A stretch of 55,244 nt of DNA from Rhodospirillaceae bacterium (GTDB taxonomy: Bacteria; Pseudomonadota; Alphaproteobacteria; Rhodospirillales; JABHCV01), in the NCBI GenBank assembly GCA_013204045.1, contig JABMOQ010000079.1, forward strand, positions 1-55,244. The letters run 5' to 3'. Shown here piece by piece: positions 25,867 through 34,355 of this stretch (within the stretch, counting starts at the first letter, position 1; every line of letters starts with the position of its first letter). Below the pieces are notes generated by a model that did no database searches, had not been told where the DNA came from, and saw nothing but the letters and a program-made list of their open reading frames with translations. The position numbers and the translations under genes are program-made.

Positions 25867-26961
25867 GTGTCAAACCCCCTGATTCCCATAGCAAAGTTAG
25901 GGACGACATTTGCCGAAACCGCCGTTAAAGTGCCAGCCGATATGGATAAACCCCTGGGAACCCGCAACACGATGATTGACCCCCATGGCCGCCACGTAAC
26001 CTACTTAAGGGTATCGGTTACCGACCGTTGTGACTTCCGTTGCGTTTACTGCATGTCGGAAGACATGACGTTCCTGCCCAAGAGCGACGTGCTCAGCCTG
26101 GAAGAACTGGACCGGGTGTGCAGCGCTTTCGTTGCCAAGGGCGTTCGCAAACTGCGCCTGACCGGCGGCGAGCCACTGGTGCGGCGAAACATCATGCAGT
26201 TGGTCCGCGCCCTTGGCCGCCATCTGAAAAGCGGCGATCTTGACGAGTTGACCCTGACCACCAACGGCAGCCTGCTTGAAAAATACGCGGCCGAACTCGT
26301 CGATTGCGGGGTCCGGCGCATCAACATTTCCCTTGATAGCCTGAATCCGGAAAAATTCAGCACCATCACCCGCGGCGCTGATTTGAGCGCCATCTTGAAG
26401 GGCATCGAGGCCGCTAAACGGGCGGGCCTGAAAATAAAAATAAACACCGTCGCCCTGAAAAATTTCAGCGAGGAAGAATTCAACCCGTTGATTGCCTGGT
26501 GCGGCGAACAGGGATTCGACATCACCTTCATCGAAACCATGCCGCTGGGCGACATCGGCGGCGACCGAACCGATCAGTACCTGCCCTTAAGCGACGTGCG
26601 CGAGATGCTGAGCAATAAATGGACATTGACCGATAACGATACGAGTACCGGCGGGCCGTCCCGTTATGTGGACGTCGCCGAGACCGGCCAGCGCATCGGG
26701 TTCATTACCCCCTTGACCCATAATTTCTGCGCCACCTGCAACCGGGTCCGCCTGACCTGCACGGGCAAGCTTTATATGTGCCTGGGTCAGGACGACAGCG
26801 CCGACCTGCGCAGCCCCTTGCGCGCCAGCGAAGGCGACGAACTGCTTTTCACCACCATTGACGAAGCCATCGGCCGCAAGCCGAAAAGCCACGAGTTCAC
26901 TATCGAGCCGGGCAACGACGCACCGGCCCTCGCCCGCCACATGAACACCACGGGTGGTTGA
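25867..26961 (+). CDS. moaA: GTP 3',8-cyclase MoaA (molybdopterin biosynthesis)
   Basis: 364 residues from GTG at 25867; an ATG at 25942 would give 339 residues, nearer to the usual length, and neither has a clear ribosome site. Radical-SAM cluster CDFRCVYC in [37 protein letters not shown], and the C-terminal cluster [22 protein letters not shown]. The chain ends in Gly-Gly (MNTTGG), needed for MoaA activity. It converts GTP to the cyclic intermediate of pterin cofactor synthesis, with MoaC (not in the window). Position beside fds and tup genes fits cofactor supply to formate dehydrogenase. Confidence 0.93.
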   Translation: MSNPLIPIAKLGTTFAETAVKVPADMDKPLGTRNTMIDPHGRHVTYLRVSVTDRCDFRCVYCMSEDMTFLPKSDVLSLEELDRVCSAFVAKGVRKLRLTGGEPLVRRNIMQLVRALGRHLKSGDLDELTLTTNGSLLEKYAAELVDCGVRRINISLDSLNPEKFSTITRGADLSAILKGIEAAKRAGLKIKINTVALKNFSEEEFNPLIAWCGEQGFDITFIETMPLGDIGGDRTDQYLPLSDVREMLSNKWTLTDNDTSTGGPSRYVDVAETGQRIGFITPLTHNFCATCNRVRLTCTGKLYMCLGQDDSADLRSPLRASEGDELLFTTIDEAIGRKPKSHEFTIEPGNDAPALARHMNTTGG

Positions 26962-26989
26962 TCGCCCGCCCTCGGACTATACTCCAAAA

Positions 26990-27754
26990 ATGACCCTGAA
27001 AATTGCATTCACAGCGGCGCGCCAGACGGAAGCACAGAAAGCGCTAAAAAAACTTAAAGCCCGTTACGCGCACGTTGCGGCGGCCAAGGCCGACGTGGTC
27101 GTCGCCCTCGGCGGTGATGGCTTCATGCTGCGCACCCTGCACCAGCACAGGAAGCGTGGCGTGCCCATTTATGGCATGAACCGCGGCACGGTCGGCTTCC
27201 TGATGAATAATTATCTTGAAGGCGGTTTGTTAAAACGCATCGAGATCGCCGAAGCGATCAAGGTTCATCCCCTGAAAATGACCACCACCGATACGGATGG
27301 GCGCAAGGCGACCGCGCTGGCCATTAACGAGGTATCCTTGCTGCGCCAGACCCGCCTGGCCGCCAACATTCGCATCAGGATCGACGGCGTCGTGCGCATG
27401 GGCAAGATGATCTGTGACGGCGTTCTGCTGGCCACCCCGGCCGGTTCCACCGCCTATAACCTGTCGGCCCACGGACCGATTATTCCGCTTGGTGCCGGCG
27501 TTCTGGCGCTGACCCCGATCAGCGCCTTCCGGCCCCGCCAATGGAAAGGCGCCTTGTTGCCCCATGACGCGGTGGTGACTTTCGATGTGATTGATCCGCA
27601 GGTTCGTAAAGTCAGTGCCGTTGCCGACCACACGGAAATCCGCCGGGTTAAAAAAGTCGTCGTCCGGGAAGATCGCAGCCAGTCCCTGACCATGCTGTTC
27701 GATCCGGAACACAATTTCGAGGAACGCATCCTTAACGAACAGTTCAAGGATTAA
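26990..27754 (+). CDS. nadK: NAD kinase
   Basis: 254 residues from ATG at 26990. NAD-kinase motifs [58 protein letters not shown] and a C-terminal region [15 protein letters not shown]. It makes NADP from NAD. It lies 28 bases downstream of moaA on the same strand, possibly cotranscribed, and its stop overlaps the stop of convergent pyrD by four bases. Confidence 0.93.
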   Translation: MTLKIAFTAARQTEAQKALKKLKARYAHVAAAKADVVVALGGDGFMLRTLHQHRKRGVPIYGMNRGTVGFLMNNYLEGGLLKRIEIAEAIKVHPLKMTTTDTDGRKATALAINEVSLLRQTRLAANIRIRIDGVVRMGKMICDGVLLATPAGSTAYNLSAHGPIIPLGAGVLALTPISAFRPRQWKGALLPHDAVVTFDVIDPQVRKVSAVADHTEIRRVKKVVVREDRSQSLTMLFDPEHNFEERILNEQFKD

Positions 27755-28809
27755 CGGTGATCGGCACCGATGGCTTCAGAAATATGGCTGAAGCCGTCGG
27801 CTTTTAATAACGCCACCAGATCCCGGTTGATGCGCTGGACCAGCCCCGGCCCCTGATAGATCAGGCCTGTATAGAGCTGCACCAGCGATGCCCCGGCCCG
27901 TATTTTGGCATAGGCGTCATGGCCGCTTGAAATGCCGCCGACGCCGATCATCGGCAGTTTGCCTTCGGTCAGTTGATACATTTCGGACAGCACCCGGGTC
28001 GATGGCTCAAACAGGGGCCGGCCGCTCAGGCCGCCGGTTTCGGCCCGGTTGGCACCGCGCAGATTTTCCGGCCGGGTGATGGTTGTGTTGGTGGCGATCA
28101 GTCCGTCAATTTTCGTTTCCAACGCCACCCGGGCGATGTCGGCCTTGTCCTCGTCGGTCAGGTCGGGGGCGATTTTCAGCAACAGCGGCGGCGGGTTGTC
28201 CGGCGTTGCCTCTTTTCGAATTTCCAGAACAGCCGCCAATAACTTTTCCAACTGATCGGCGCTTTGCAAGGCGCGCAAACCCGGCGTATTGGGCGACGAT
28301 ACGTTGACGACCAGATAATCGGCAAGGGCCGCCATGGCCGCGACGCCTTGGGCGTAATCGGAGATAGCATCTTCGCTGCTTTTGTTCTTACCCAGATTAA
28401 CACCGACGATGCCGCCCTTGCGGCGTTTCACCAGACGGGCGGCAACGGCTTCCAGGCCATCATTGTTGAAACCCATGCGGTTGATAACTGCGCCATTGGC
28501 GGCCAGGCGGAACAATCGGGGCCTGGGATTGCCGGGCTGGGGCAGCGGCGTCACGGAACCGACCTCGACAAAACCGAAGCCCTGCCCGACCAGCCCGTCG
28601 ACGGCTTCGGCGTTCTTGTCAAACCCGGCGGCCAGGCCGACCGGGTTGGCGAAGTTGAGGCCCCAGAGGGTCTGTTCAAGGGCCGCATCGCCGGGCGCCC
28701 GCGTGCCGGGCATCAGGCCGGTGGCGAGCGCGGCGATGGCCATGCGGTGGGCGGTTTCCGGATTGATCAGCCGAACAAACATCCCGGCCATTTGGTAAAG
28801 GCCACTCAT
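27751..28809 (-). CDS. pyrD: Dihydroorotate dehydrogenase (quinone), class 2
   Basis: 352 residues. FMN TIM barrel with an N-terminal helix for membrane/quinone contact ([20 protein letters not shown]). Motifs: [60 protein letters not shown] (catalytic Ser of class 2), [10 protein letters not shown] and [19 protein letters not shown]. It oxidises dihydroorotate to orotate using ubiquinone. The ATG overlaps the stop of the upstream DUF952 gene. Confidence 0.95.
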   Translation of the reverse strand: MSGLYQMAGMFVRLINPETAHRMAIAALATGLMPGTRAPGDAALEQTLWGLNFANPVGLAAGFDKNAEAVDGLVGQGFGFVEVGSVTPLPQPGNPRPRLFRLAANGAVINRMGFNNDGLEAVAARLVKRRKGGIVGVNLGKNKSSEDAISDYAQGVAAMAALADYLVVNVSSPNTPGLRALQSADQLEKLLAAVLEIRKEATPDNPPPLLLKIAPDLTDEDKADIARVALETKIDGLIATNTTITRPENLRGANRAETGGLSGRPLFEPSTRVLSEMYQLTEGKLPMIGVGGISSGHDAYAKIRAGASLVQLYTGLIYQGPGLVQRINRDLVALLKADGFSHISEAIGADHR

Positions 28810-29180
28810 GGCTCTACCTCAAGCACAAAGGGGGGGATGTCGGGAGGAAACACATGGCGGCCGTTTTCATCCAGCGGCAGTTCCTCGACTAGGGAAGCCA
28901 GGGCCACCTGAAAACCGCCGTATACATGGGGGAACAGCTGCCCCCCCCGTGACGGCTCCCATTTGAGTGCATCGCCAAGGGTTTCAGGAGCCACCCCGAT
29001 CAACAGCAAACCGGCGACACCGGCCCGGTGCCGGGCGGCACTTTCCGCGACTTGTTGGGCGGTCGAGAAATGAATGAAGCCGTCGGCCAGGTCATCATCG
29101 GAGCCTTTGTAGAAACCGTCTTCGACGGCCTGATCCCAAGCCTCGACAAGGCACATATGGAAAATAAGCGGATTCGACAT
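28806..29180 (-). CDS. DUF952 family protein
   Basis: 124 residues. The conserved pattern of DUF952 is present: PLIFHMCLVEAWDQA, DLADGFIHFSTAQQVAESAA, LLLIGVAPETLGDALKWEPS and LFPHVYGG near the end. Pairs with pyrD are common in alphaproteobacteria; here the stop overlaps the pyrD start (ATGA). Function unknown; a role in glutathione-type chemistry has been suggested for distant relatives but cannot be supported here. Confidence 0.85.
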   Translation of the reverse strand: MSNPLIFHMCLVEAWDQAVEDGFYKGSDDDLADGFIHFSTAQQVAESAARHRAGVAGLLLIGVAPETLGDALKWEPSRGGQLFPHVYGGFQVALASLVEELPLDENGRHVFPPDIPPFVLEVEP

Positions 29181-29232
29181 GTCGGAACATTACCAGCTTC
29201 GCGGCCGAGGGCATAGGCGCTAAGGTACAGGT

Positions 29233-29640
29233 ATGTCCGAGCACGCCGCCATTCTGTTCGCCAACGACGCCTTCTATATCGCCTTTGCAAGCTGCGATTA
29301 CGAGGCCATGGAAACCCTGTGGTCGGAAAGTGAGACTATCGCCTGCATCCACCCCGGTTGGGACGCCCTTATCGGCCGCGACGAGGTCATGGAAAGCTGG
29401 GGGGCTATTATGGAAAACACGGGCGAGATGGACATCCGCTGCTCACACGCAAAAGCCCACGTATTTGGCAGTTTTGGTTATGTTATTTGTTATGAGGGCA
29501 CCGACGAAATCACCCTTGTCGCAACCAATGTCTTTGTTTTAGAGGGCAGTAAGTGGCGCATGGTGCATCATCAGGCCGGACCGGCCCCCGCCGCCTTCGA
29601 CGAGGATGACGAAGAAGAGCCCCCCGAAACCATGCAGTAA
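29233..29640 (+). CDS. NTF2/SnoaL-like domain protein
   Basis: 135 residues. The order of helices and strands, with ANDAFYIAFASCDYEAMETLW, IACIHPGWDALIGRDEVMESW and a terminal VATNVFVLEGSKWRMVHHQAGPAP, fits the small alpha+beta cone of the SnoaL-like group (often annotated as nuclear-transport-factor-2-like). The tail is acidic (DEDDEEEPPE). Function unknown; such proteins include isomerases and scaffolds. Divergent from the DUF952 gene. Confidence 0.75.
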   Translation: MSEHAAILFANDAFYIAFASCDYEAMETLWSESETIACIHPGWDALIGRDEVMESWGAIMENTGEMDIRCSHAKAHVFGSFGYVICYEGTDEITLVATNVFVLEGSKWRMVHHQAGPAPAAFDEDDEEEPPETMQ

Positions 29641-29711
29641 AAGCTAAATGGGCCATGGTTCTGTTGCCAAAAATGGTGTATAATAAGTCGTTCTGGAGGC
29701 AGGAGTTTGAG

Positions 29712-29987
29712 ATGTTTAACCCGGTCGCATTTTCATTCAAAATTCATCAGGCAGCCCTTGATAGCGCGGCATCGGCGACAAGAATGATGACCGTAAACTA
29801 TTTGAATCTTCTCGAGCAGCAACGCTGCCTTCTGCAGCACACTTTCTCCTGCCACAGGGCCGAAGATGGGGCCAAGCCGAAGCGTGGGAAAAAAAGCAAA
29901 TGCGTGAAAGGGTCTCCGTGCCACGGACCGGATTTGCAGAACCATTACGGCAAGCGCGCCCACGACGTTGACATCGAACACGTCTGA
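29712..29987 (+). CDS. Small protein of unknown function
   Basis: 91 residues from ATG at 29712, which has AGGAG seven bases upstream; the frame to 29655 is not needed. N-terminal half helical (NPVAFSFKIHQAALDSAASA then NYLNLLEQQRCLLQ), somewhat like the start of phasin or polyhydroxyalkanoate-associated proteins; C-terminal half basic with three Cys (KPKRGKKSKCVKGSPCHG). A TATAAT lies at 29679-29684 but with a poor -35. Not recognised; it ends six bases before the convergent oxidoreductase. Confidence 0.5.
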   Translation: MFNPVAFSFKIHQAALDSAASATRMMTVNYLNLLEQQRCLLQHTFSCHRAEDGAKPKRGKKSKCVKGSPCHGPDLQNHYGKRAHDVDIEHV

Positions 29988-29992
29988 ACCCG

Positions 29993-31240
29993 TTAAAACC
30001 TGTTCACCCTGAACGGCGCCACATCCAGCGCCGGTGTTCGCATGGCCACAAGATCGGCGATCGTGCGGCCGGTGATAACGCTTCCCATCAACCCGGCATG
30101 AGAATGTCCGAAGGCAAAAAATGTCGTCGGGAAGTTGGGTGACTGAGCGATCACCGGCAGGCCGTCGGGCAATGTGGGGCGGTGGCCCATCCATTCGCTG
30201 TAGCCGTCCGTATTGACGCCTGGCAGCATCCGGCGGACGTGTTTGAGAAGCACCCGGGCCCGGTCATATTTTGTCGGCGCATCAAGGGCCGCAAATTCGG
30301 CTGTACCGGCGATGCGTAAGCCCATTTCCATGGGCGTCAGAACATATTTTCCCTCGCCGTGCATGACCGGCGTGCGCACCGTCACCCCCGGTTCCGGAAG
30401 GGTGATGTGGTAACCCCGTTCGCCGACAAGCGGCACCGGGCTGCCCAGGCGTTTGGCGAAGCTGCCCGAAAAAGCGCCGGCGGCGATGACCACAATATCC
30501 AGATCATGGCTGCCGGTGTCCGTGTTCAGGCACCGGGGGCCGTCGGTACCGACGTCCATATCCTGAATATTTGCCCGAAGGATGGTACCGCCGTTGTTGC
30601 AAAAATGATCGGCAAGCGCCTCGACGATGGCGAGCGGGCTGGTGACCTGTCCGTCATCGGGCAAAAAAACCCCGGCGACGTATGACGGGGCCAGCCCCGG
30701 TTCCATCTCGTGCAGGGCGTTCCCATCCAGCATCTCCAGTCGCACGCCGCGGCGTTTGCTCAAGTCCCAGTCGGCTGCGTGGGCAGCCAGGGATTTCTGG
30801 CTTTCATAAGCGTAAAGACATCCAGATGGTTTGATCAGGTCGGCGGCACCGATCGAGGCAAACAGGTCCTGAAAATCGGTGAGGCAATTTATGTGCAGAT
30901 CGCGCAAGATTTTTGAAGAGGCTTCTGCCCGGCTTGCCGTTCCGGCCCTCAGGAAACGCAGAAACCACGGAATCAAGGATGGAAAGTCACGCCAGCGAAT
31001 CGACAGCGGCCCCAGGGGGTCAAGCAGCCAGCCCGGAACATGCCATGCCGTGCCCGGCGACGACATGGGCACACAGTAGCTGGGGGCGAGTATCCCGGCG
31101 TTGCCGAAGGAACAGCCCTGGCCCGGGGCATCGCGATCAATAACGGTCACGTCATGGCCGTCGCGCTGCAAGTGAACGGCCGTCGCCATGCCGATAACGC
31201 CGGCGCCGATAACCGTGACTTTGCGGTTGGAAGGATTCAT
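29993..31240 (-). CDS. D-amino-acid dehydrogenase-like FAD oxidoreductase (DadA type)
   Basis: 415 residues from ATG at 31240 (MNPSNRKVTVIGAGVIG), preceded by GGGAAAAAAGG. N-terminal FAD motif VIGAGVIGMATAVHLQRDGHDVTVID, then CSFGNAGILAPS and PWFLRF, typical of the DadA group; late motifs ERGYHITLPE, EWMGHRPTLPDGLPVI and FFAFGHSHAGL are also characteristic. It should oxidise D-amino acids or a related amine to a keto acid, with electrons to quinone. It is 64 bases downstream of a second FAD oxidoreductase on the same strand, so they probably form an operon for amine or D-amino-acid breakdown. Confidence 0.85.
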   Translation of the reverse strand: MNPSNRKVTVIGAGVIGMATAVHLQRDGHDVTVIDRDAPGQGCSFGNAGILAPSYCVPMSSPGTAWHVPGWLLDPLGPLSIRWRDFPSLIPWFLRFLRAGTASRAEASSKILRDLHINCLTDFQDLFASIGAADLIKPSGCLYAYESQKSLAAHAADWDLSKRRGVRLEMLDGNALHEMEPGLAPSYVAGVFLPDDGQVTSPLAIVEALADHFCNNGGTILRANIQDMDVGTDGPRCLNTDTGSHDLDIVVIAAGAFSGSFAKRLGSPVPLVGERGYHITLPEPGVTVRTPVMHGEGKYVLTPMEMGLRIAGTAEFAALDAPTKYDRARVLLKHVRRMLPGVNTDGYSEWMGHRPTLPDGLPVIAQSPNFPTTFFAFGHSHAGLMGSVITGRTIADLVAMRTPALDVAPFRVNRF

Positions 31241-31304
31241 GGCCTTTTTTCCCAATCTTATTCGTTAGGCCCCATGTCGGTTTTGTCTGAACCGAACGAT
31301 CAAA

Positions 31305-32654
31305 TCAATCCTTTTCGTCAAGGTAGCGATACCACATCAACAGCGCCCGCTGCCCCAACCGCCGGAAAGCGGCAAGCGGATAGCGGGGCATCGGGCTGAG
31401 GAACGGCAGACGCGGATGGGCGGTTGAATTGCCGGTCAGCGAGGCCGCCAACAGGCGACCGGCATGCAGGGAAAAAGCCACACCTTTGCCCGTATAGCCC
31501 CCGGCGTAATGAACGGAAACATCGTCTTTGGCATGATGGATGTGAGGCATGTAGTCATATGAAACATTGACCCAGCCGTCCCAGAAATAATCCGCCGTGA
31601 TTTGGCCGAGGGCCGGAAATTTGGTTCTGACAACATTCAGCAACGCCTGCCGGTGCGCCGCCAGTCCCGAGGGTGTCGCCGTGATGGGTCCGCGCCCGCC
31701 CATCATCACCCGGTTGTCCGGCAGACGCCGGAAATAGGTGCTGGTATGGCGCGTATCGAGCATGGCGTCGGTGCTGACAAAGCGGCTCTCGGCCAGTTCT
31801 GTCGCCGACATGGGACGGGTAACGATGATATTCGACAGCACCGGAAGGTGGCACCCTCTCAGGGTCTTGTGCAGACCATCGAATGTATAGCCGTTGCCGG
31901 CCATGACCACCCGTTTTGCCCTGACCCGGCCACCCGGGGTCATCAGGACGTGGTGGCGGCTGTCCTTTGACCAGTTGATTACCGGACTGGCGCCGTGGAC
32001 GACGGCCCCGGCCGCCCGCGCCAGAATCAAAACGCCGTTCAGTAACTTTAAGGGATGCAGGGTGAAATTGCCGAGTGTGCGCAAGGCGGCGTAGGCCTCG
32101 GCACCCTGGAAATGAGTGTCGGCAATGGCCTGTGCGTCGAGCAACTCGGAATGGCCGCCAAAAACCTCGGCCAGTACTTTTTGTTCGGCCTCAAGTTTCG
32201 TGATGCGGCTGGGTCGATGCGCCATCTTCAGCAGGCCTTCTGGCTGGCAGTCGCAATCGATACCGCCGACATCAATCAGTTCGTGAACCGTCGCCAGCGC
32301 CGCCTTGCCCTCCGCGTAAAGGGCAAGGGCGGTTTTCATACCCCATTTTTCGACCCAGGTGTCGTAGCCGTGACGGCCGATGGTTGACATGACGAAGCTG
32401 CCATTGCGCCCGCTACAGCCCCAGCCGGGACGGTTGGCCTCGAGCACGACGGCGCGGATTCCATATTCCCGGGCCAGGAAGTAAGCCGTGCTGAGGCCCG
32501 TATAGCCGCCACCGATTATGGCGACATCGGTTTCCATATCTTCTTTCAGTGGCCCGTCATCGCCGGCCAAGGGCCCGGCAGTGGCCGCCCAGTAGGTGTC
32601 CGGATGATCTTCACCCAGGCCGGGATAGGGCGCTTTCAGGGGGTCTTTCAGCAT
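31305..32654 (-). CDS. FAD-dependent amine oxidoreductase (PuuB/OrdL-like)
   Basis: 449 residues. FAD site DVAIIGGGYTGLSTAYFLAR and VLEANRPGWGCSGRNGSF, in the DAO superfamily; YYFRRLPD-type strand, GGRGPITATPSG and YAGGYTGKGVAFSLHAGRLL near the end match the gamma-glutamylputrescine oxidoreductase group. The N-terminal TYWAATA is also typical. Substrate is probably a secondary amine or gamma-glutamyl amine; the gamma-glutamyltransferase far upstream is not linked. First gene of the two-gene run with the DadA-like gene. Confidence 0.82.
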   Translation of the reverse strand: MLKDPLKAPYPGLGEDHPDTYWAATAGPLAGDDGPLKEDMETDVAIIGGGYTGLSTAYFLAREYGIRAVVLEANRPGWGCSGRNGSFVMSTIGRHGYDTWVEKWGMKTALALYAEGKAALATVHELIDVGGIDCDCQPEGLLKMAHRPSRITKLEAEQKVLAEVFGGHSELLDAQAIADTHFQGAEAYAALRTLGNFTLHPLKLLNGVLILARAAGAVVHGASPVINWSKDSRHHVLMTPGGRVRAKRVVMAGNGYTFDGLHKTLRGCHLPVLSNIIVTRPMSATELAESRFVSTDAMLDTRHTSTYFRRLPDNRVMMGGRGPITATPSGLAAHRQALLNVVRTKFPALGQITADYFWDGWVNVSYDYMPHIHHAKDDVSVHYAGGYTGKGVAFSLHAGRLLAASLTGNSTAHPRLPFLSPMPRYPLAAFRRLGQRALLMWYRYLDEKD

Positions 32655-32742
32655 GCTGTCATTTTCGCCTGTTATCTTACTCTGTCGGTCATCGACATTT
32701 ACATATGAACTGCGGTTTTACCCATATGTTGGAACTTACGCC

Positions 32743-32964
32743 ATGCCTCGTTTTATCTTTCCCGCTTCCGCCGTGCTAGTGGCCTTCCTGATTGGGCCAC
32801 CGGCCCATGCCCAGTTTAACCCGCTATCCATTATCAAGGGAGCCATCGAGGCGGCGGCCGAAGACCGCAAGGCCGATGACATCAAGAAAAAAGCCTTCTT
32901 GCTGGCTCGCAAGGTCAAGGGCGTTAAAAACCTAACCAACCGCGTCAAGGTCGCCGCCAAATGA
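32743..32964 (+). CDS. Small secreted basic protein
   Basis: 73 residues from ATG at 32743. Signal peptide MPRFIFPASAVLVAFLIG with cleavage expected after AHA. The mature part (about 50 residues) is a basic helix rich in Lys and Ala (KKKAFLLARKVKGVKNL). I do not recognise a family. A terminator follows two bases after the stop, which supports a real transcription unit. Confidence 0.55.
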   Translation: MPRFIFPASAVLVAFLIGPPAHAQFNPLSIIKGAIEAAAEDRKADDIKKKAFLLARKVKGVKNLTNRVKVAAK

Positions 32965-32965
32965 A

Positions 32966-32987
32966 AACCGGCCCCTTTAGGGGCCGG
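32966..32987 (+). terminator. Hairpin terminator after small secreted protein
   Basis: CCGGCCCC-TTTA-GGGGCCGG (32968-32987) is a perfect eight-base-pair GC stem with a four-base loop right after the stop codon of the small secreted protein. Only a weak T stretch follows (CATCATTTGAC), so strength is uncertain. Confidence 0.6.
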
Positions 32988-33134
32988 CATCATTTGACAG
33001 GGAGGGGAAGGAACCGGGAAAGGCTCAGGGGGACGAGCGCGGGGGATATCCCGATCCCTTCATTTGTCCTCATCATAGCGCCGATCCCTGCCCGTGGCCC
33101 GTAACGGCTGTTCAAATAATTGTGATTTGCGGAT

Positions 33135-33620
33135 TTAATCCCCGGAAACCCGCATACGGCCCTGATAGCGGGCCATGAAATAGCGTTTTTCGCGGGTCCA
33201 GTAACAGCGTGAACCGCTTGGGGCGATCTCGAAATAGCCTTGCCTTTCCTGCATCCGGTAGGCCTGGGTGCAGCCCCAGTAGCTGACGGTGAAACCGTCA
33301 CCGGCCGGTTTGATGCGACCGATCCTGGAACTGCTAACGGTGATGGCATCCGTGGTACGGGGGAAACAATTGCCGGCGCGCGCCCCCCGGCATTCGGCTT
33401 CGTGGCTATCCATGACCTTGACGTGATCGATGGCACCGTCAGTGACCCGGAAACCGTCATCGTCAAGCATGACGCAGCCATCCTCGGGAGGGATCTGGCT
33501 GTGCGCGTATTCGCAGCTGAACCACAGGCCGTTCAGTGAGGGCGGGTTTTCCCCCGCAGATGGACTGGCGGCGAAAAACAACGCGGCCACAACCGTTAAC
33601 AAAATCCGGTGTGTTGTCAT
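33135..33620 (-). CDS. Secreted protein of unknown function with several cysteines
   Basis: 161 residues from ATG at 33620 (MTTHRILLTVVAALFFAASP), a good signal peptide with cleavage near SAG. The mature part has seven Cys (SCEYAHS, EDGCVML, EAECRGARAGNCF, WGCTQ, SRCYW), suggesting three disulfides in the periplasm, and the opening SLNGLWFSCEYAHSQIPPED suggests a lipocalin-like or inhibitor-like small beta domain. No family recognised. Confidence 0.6.
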   Translation of the reverse strand: MTTHRILLTVVAALFFAASPSAGENPPSLNGLWFSCEYAHSQIPPEDGCVMLDDDGFRVTDGAIDHVKVMDSHEAECRGARAGNCFPRTTDAITVSSSRIGRIKPAGDGFTVSYWGCTQAYRMQERQGYFEIAPSGSRCYWTREKRYFMARYQGRMRVSGD

Positions 33621-33668
33621 GCCCCATATTGCCCTATGGTGCGCCGCTTCCACAATGAGTAAGACGCC

Positions 33669-33926
33669 ATGAATTGGTTTAAGGAAATATATATTGCGCC
33701 GTTTCGGGCGCTTGCCGTGCTGATTGATATTTTCACGGCGAACCGGGATCGCCTTGACCGTCTCATGGCGCGCCCCGCCATCCGCATCATTTTCAGGGGT
33801 GCCGTTATCGTCACCACACTGGCATGGCTGGTTATCTGGTTAACCGCCGACCCCGACCACGAAGACCGACTGGGAAAGGCGCTTAAGGAAATGTTGCCGG
33901 GAAACGTTACCTCGGAAGGAAACTAG
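33669..33926 (+). CDS. Small membrane-associated protein of unknown function
   Basis: 85 residues. An amphipathic N-terminal part (MNWFKEIYIAPFRALAVLID) followed by one membrane segment at about residues 43-63 (IIFRGAVIVTTLAWLVIW) and a charged tail. No family recognised. Its stop overlaps the stop of the convergent rhodanese gene by four bases (CTAG). Confidence 0.55.
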   Translation: MNWFKEIYIAPFRALAVLIDIFTANRDRLDRLMARPAIRIIFRGAVIVTTLAWLVIWLTADPDHEDRLGKALKEMLPGNVTSEGN

Positions 33927-34246
33927 GCGGTTTCGGTGGCAAAGCCGGCCAATTTCCACCCTATGATCCCGCCGGCCAGGTGATAGACTTCGCTGGCGGC
34001 CTGGGTGGCATCCCTGAGCTGCGAGCCAAACATGGCGGTGCGCTTACCGCCGGCGCAGTGATAGATGACGATCTTGTCGTCATGGTCCGGCAGGCCCTGG
34101 GGATTGAACGCCGACAATGGCTGGTGATGGGTCTCGGCAATGCGTTCGCCGGCGCGCTCGGCCAGTTCGCGAACATCGACCAGAATGGCCTTGCCTTCCG
34201 ATATCCACTGGCTGACGGTACCGGGATCGATTTCCTTGATGCTCAT
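33923..34246 (-). CDS. Rhodanese-domain sulfurtransferase
   Basis: 107 residues from ATG at 34246 with AGGAG eight bases upstream. One rhodanese domain: LVDVRELAERAGERI, then the active-site loop HCAGGKRT with the persulfide-forming Cys64. This short single-domain type moves sulfur between thiols. It is divergent from a metallo-beta-lactamase-fold hydrolase with a small inverted repeat between them; such pairs belong to sulfide/persulfide detoxification loci of the BigR/SqrR type. No sulfide:quinone reductase or regulator gene is in the window. Confidence 0.88.
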   Translation of the reverse strand: MSIKEIDPGTVSQWISEGKAILVDVRELAERAGERIAETHHQPLSAFNPQGLPDHDDKIVIYHCAGGKRTAMFGSQLRDATQAASEVYHLAGGIIGWKLAGFATETA

Positions 34247-34296
34247 GGTCGGGCTCCTGAAGGCTGTTCCCGGTGGCCGGGGTTGATATTCCATAA

Positions 34297-34312
34297 ATTA
34301 GCATTACCTAAT
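34297..34312. promoter_or_regulatory. Candidate ArsR-type operator between rhodanese and MBL genes
   Basis: Inverted repeat ATTAG-CATTAC-CTAAT in an AT-rich stretch, at the centre of the 109-base gap between the divergent rhodanese and metallo-beta-lactamase genes. Short AT-rich inverted repeats of this kind are bound by persulfide-sensing ArsR regulators such as BigR in related loci; the regulator is not in the window. Confidence 0.4.
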
Positions 34313-34355
34313 GTGTATTCAAGGCCAAAATTAAAATTTTTTGAGGAATTTAGCC

